In this document: positions 5,753 to 6,023 of the stretch, in pieces | How positions within the stretch are numbered: position 1 is the stretch's first letter | Layout of the letters: each line of letters begins with the position of its first letter | Source of the DNA: Rickettsiales bacterium | GTDB taxonomy: Bacteria; Pseudomonadota; Alphaproteobacteria; Rickettsiales; UBA1997 | Length of the DNA stretch: 6,023 bases | Assembly: GCA_947487845.1 (NCBI GenBank) | Contig: CANKYC010000066.1 | Span: 1 to 6,023 of the forward strand | Reading direction: 5' to 3' | Position numbers and translations under genes: made by a program | Notes under the pieces: model-generated | What the model was told of the DNA's origin: nothing | Databases searched by the model: none | What the model saw: only the letters and a program-made list of their open reading frames with translations

Positions 5753-5926
5753 TTAGCCGAAGACCATTTCCAATTCCAAGCCCTTGGTTTCTTGGCAAAA
5801 TTTCAGCGAGTCGGCAATAATTTGCCAACGATTATGTCGATCAAAGATGCAATACCAATTCCAAATTGTCGGCGTGATAAAATAAAGTTGCTGCTTAAAT
5901 CCTTGATGGATGCGGTTTTTTGGCAT
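5753..5926 (-). pseudogene. N-terminal remnant of a REP-associated tyrosine transposase (RAYT/Y1-type)
   Basis: A 57-codon frame starts with ATG at 5924-5926 and stops at 5753. Its segments IFDRHNRWQIIADSLKFC and QETKGLELE resemble the N-terminal part of IS200-like/RAYT transposases, where S-L-x-(F/Y)-C-Q-x-x-K-G-L comes just before the HUH motif (x-N-H-x-H-L). Here the match ends after KGLEL and the frame stops, so the HUH histidines and the catalytic Tyr, needed for single-strand nicking, are missing. RAYTs normally run 150-230 residues. No Shine-Dalgarno sequence is seen. It lies about 105 bases from a large inverted repeat, and RAYT genes are known to occur beside REP-type palindromes, which supports the call. 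The identification rests on pattern memory only. Confidence 0.55.
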
Positions 5927-6023
5927 GTGGTTCGCTAGGTTTTTTTGGTTAGTTTGGTGTGATGATTTTAACTTCTAAAGGCGATTTTGTTTTGTTGATT
6001 TTGGAACTGAACATGAGAACGGG

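Noticed and set aside
5601..5828. A 75-codon - strand frame ending PLTPTLSRKGRGS
   Set aside because: The end is again the inverted arm translated. The start overlaps the RAYT-like frame, which makes better protein sense in its own frame.

Overview
This window looks like a piece of a low-GC alphaproteobacterial chromosome. The ArgB N-terminal region (ALPYMRKFAGETFVIK) and the Def sequence read like alphaproteobacterial, and for Def rickettsial-type, family members. The DNA is AT-rich and scattered with short palindromic repeats, one of them apparently inserted in frame inside a gene. That habit is best known from Rickettsiales. The genus cannot be named from this window.

Layout: the left edge (1-140) holds the last 40 codons of a + strand transposase-like gene and a probable terminator. 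Six genes then lie on the - strand, read from right to left: an RDD-family membrane protein (4532-4963), purN (3945-4532), def (3212-3772), a type II secretion/type IV pilus inner-membrane platform protein (2016-3212), bioD (1285-2016) and argB (274-1245). Three junctions (RDD/purN, def/platform, platform/bioD) are one-base TAATG overlaps without a visible Shine-Dalgarno sequence, which suggests coupled translation. The purN-def gap (172 bp) carries an inverted pair of palindromic repeats; the bioD-argB gap is only 39 bp. The genes are functionally mixed (purine, protein maturation, secretion/pilus, biotin, arginine) and share no one pathway.

The right 1,060 bases (4964-6023) have no convincing intact gene. 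They hold a diverged inverted pair of hairpin repeats (5118-5203), a 325-bp element with 44-bp inverted arms matching at 43 of 44 positions around six variable tandem units (5323-5647), and the N-terminal remnant of what looks like a REP-associated tyrosine transposase (5753-5926, - strand).

Most notable: (i) a palindromic element that appears to add about 29 residues to BioD in frame; (ii) a histidine-rich loop in peptide deformylase; (iii) a recurring design of paired, inverted, hairpin-forming repeats, one of them beside a broken RAYT-like gene. I found no CRISPR array, tRNA, rRNA, or clear new defence or biosynthetic system.
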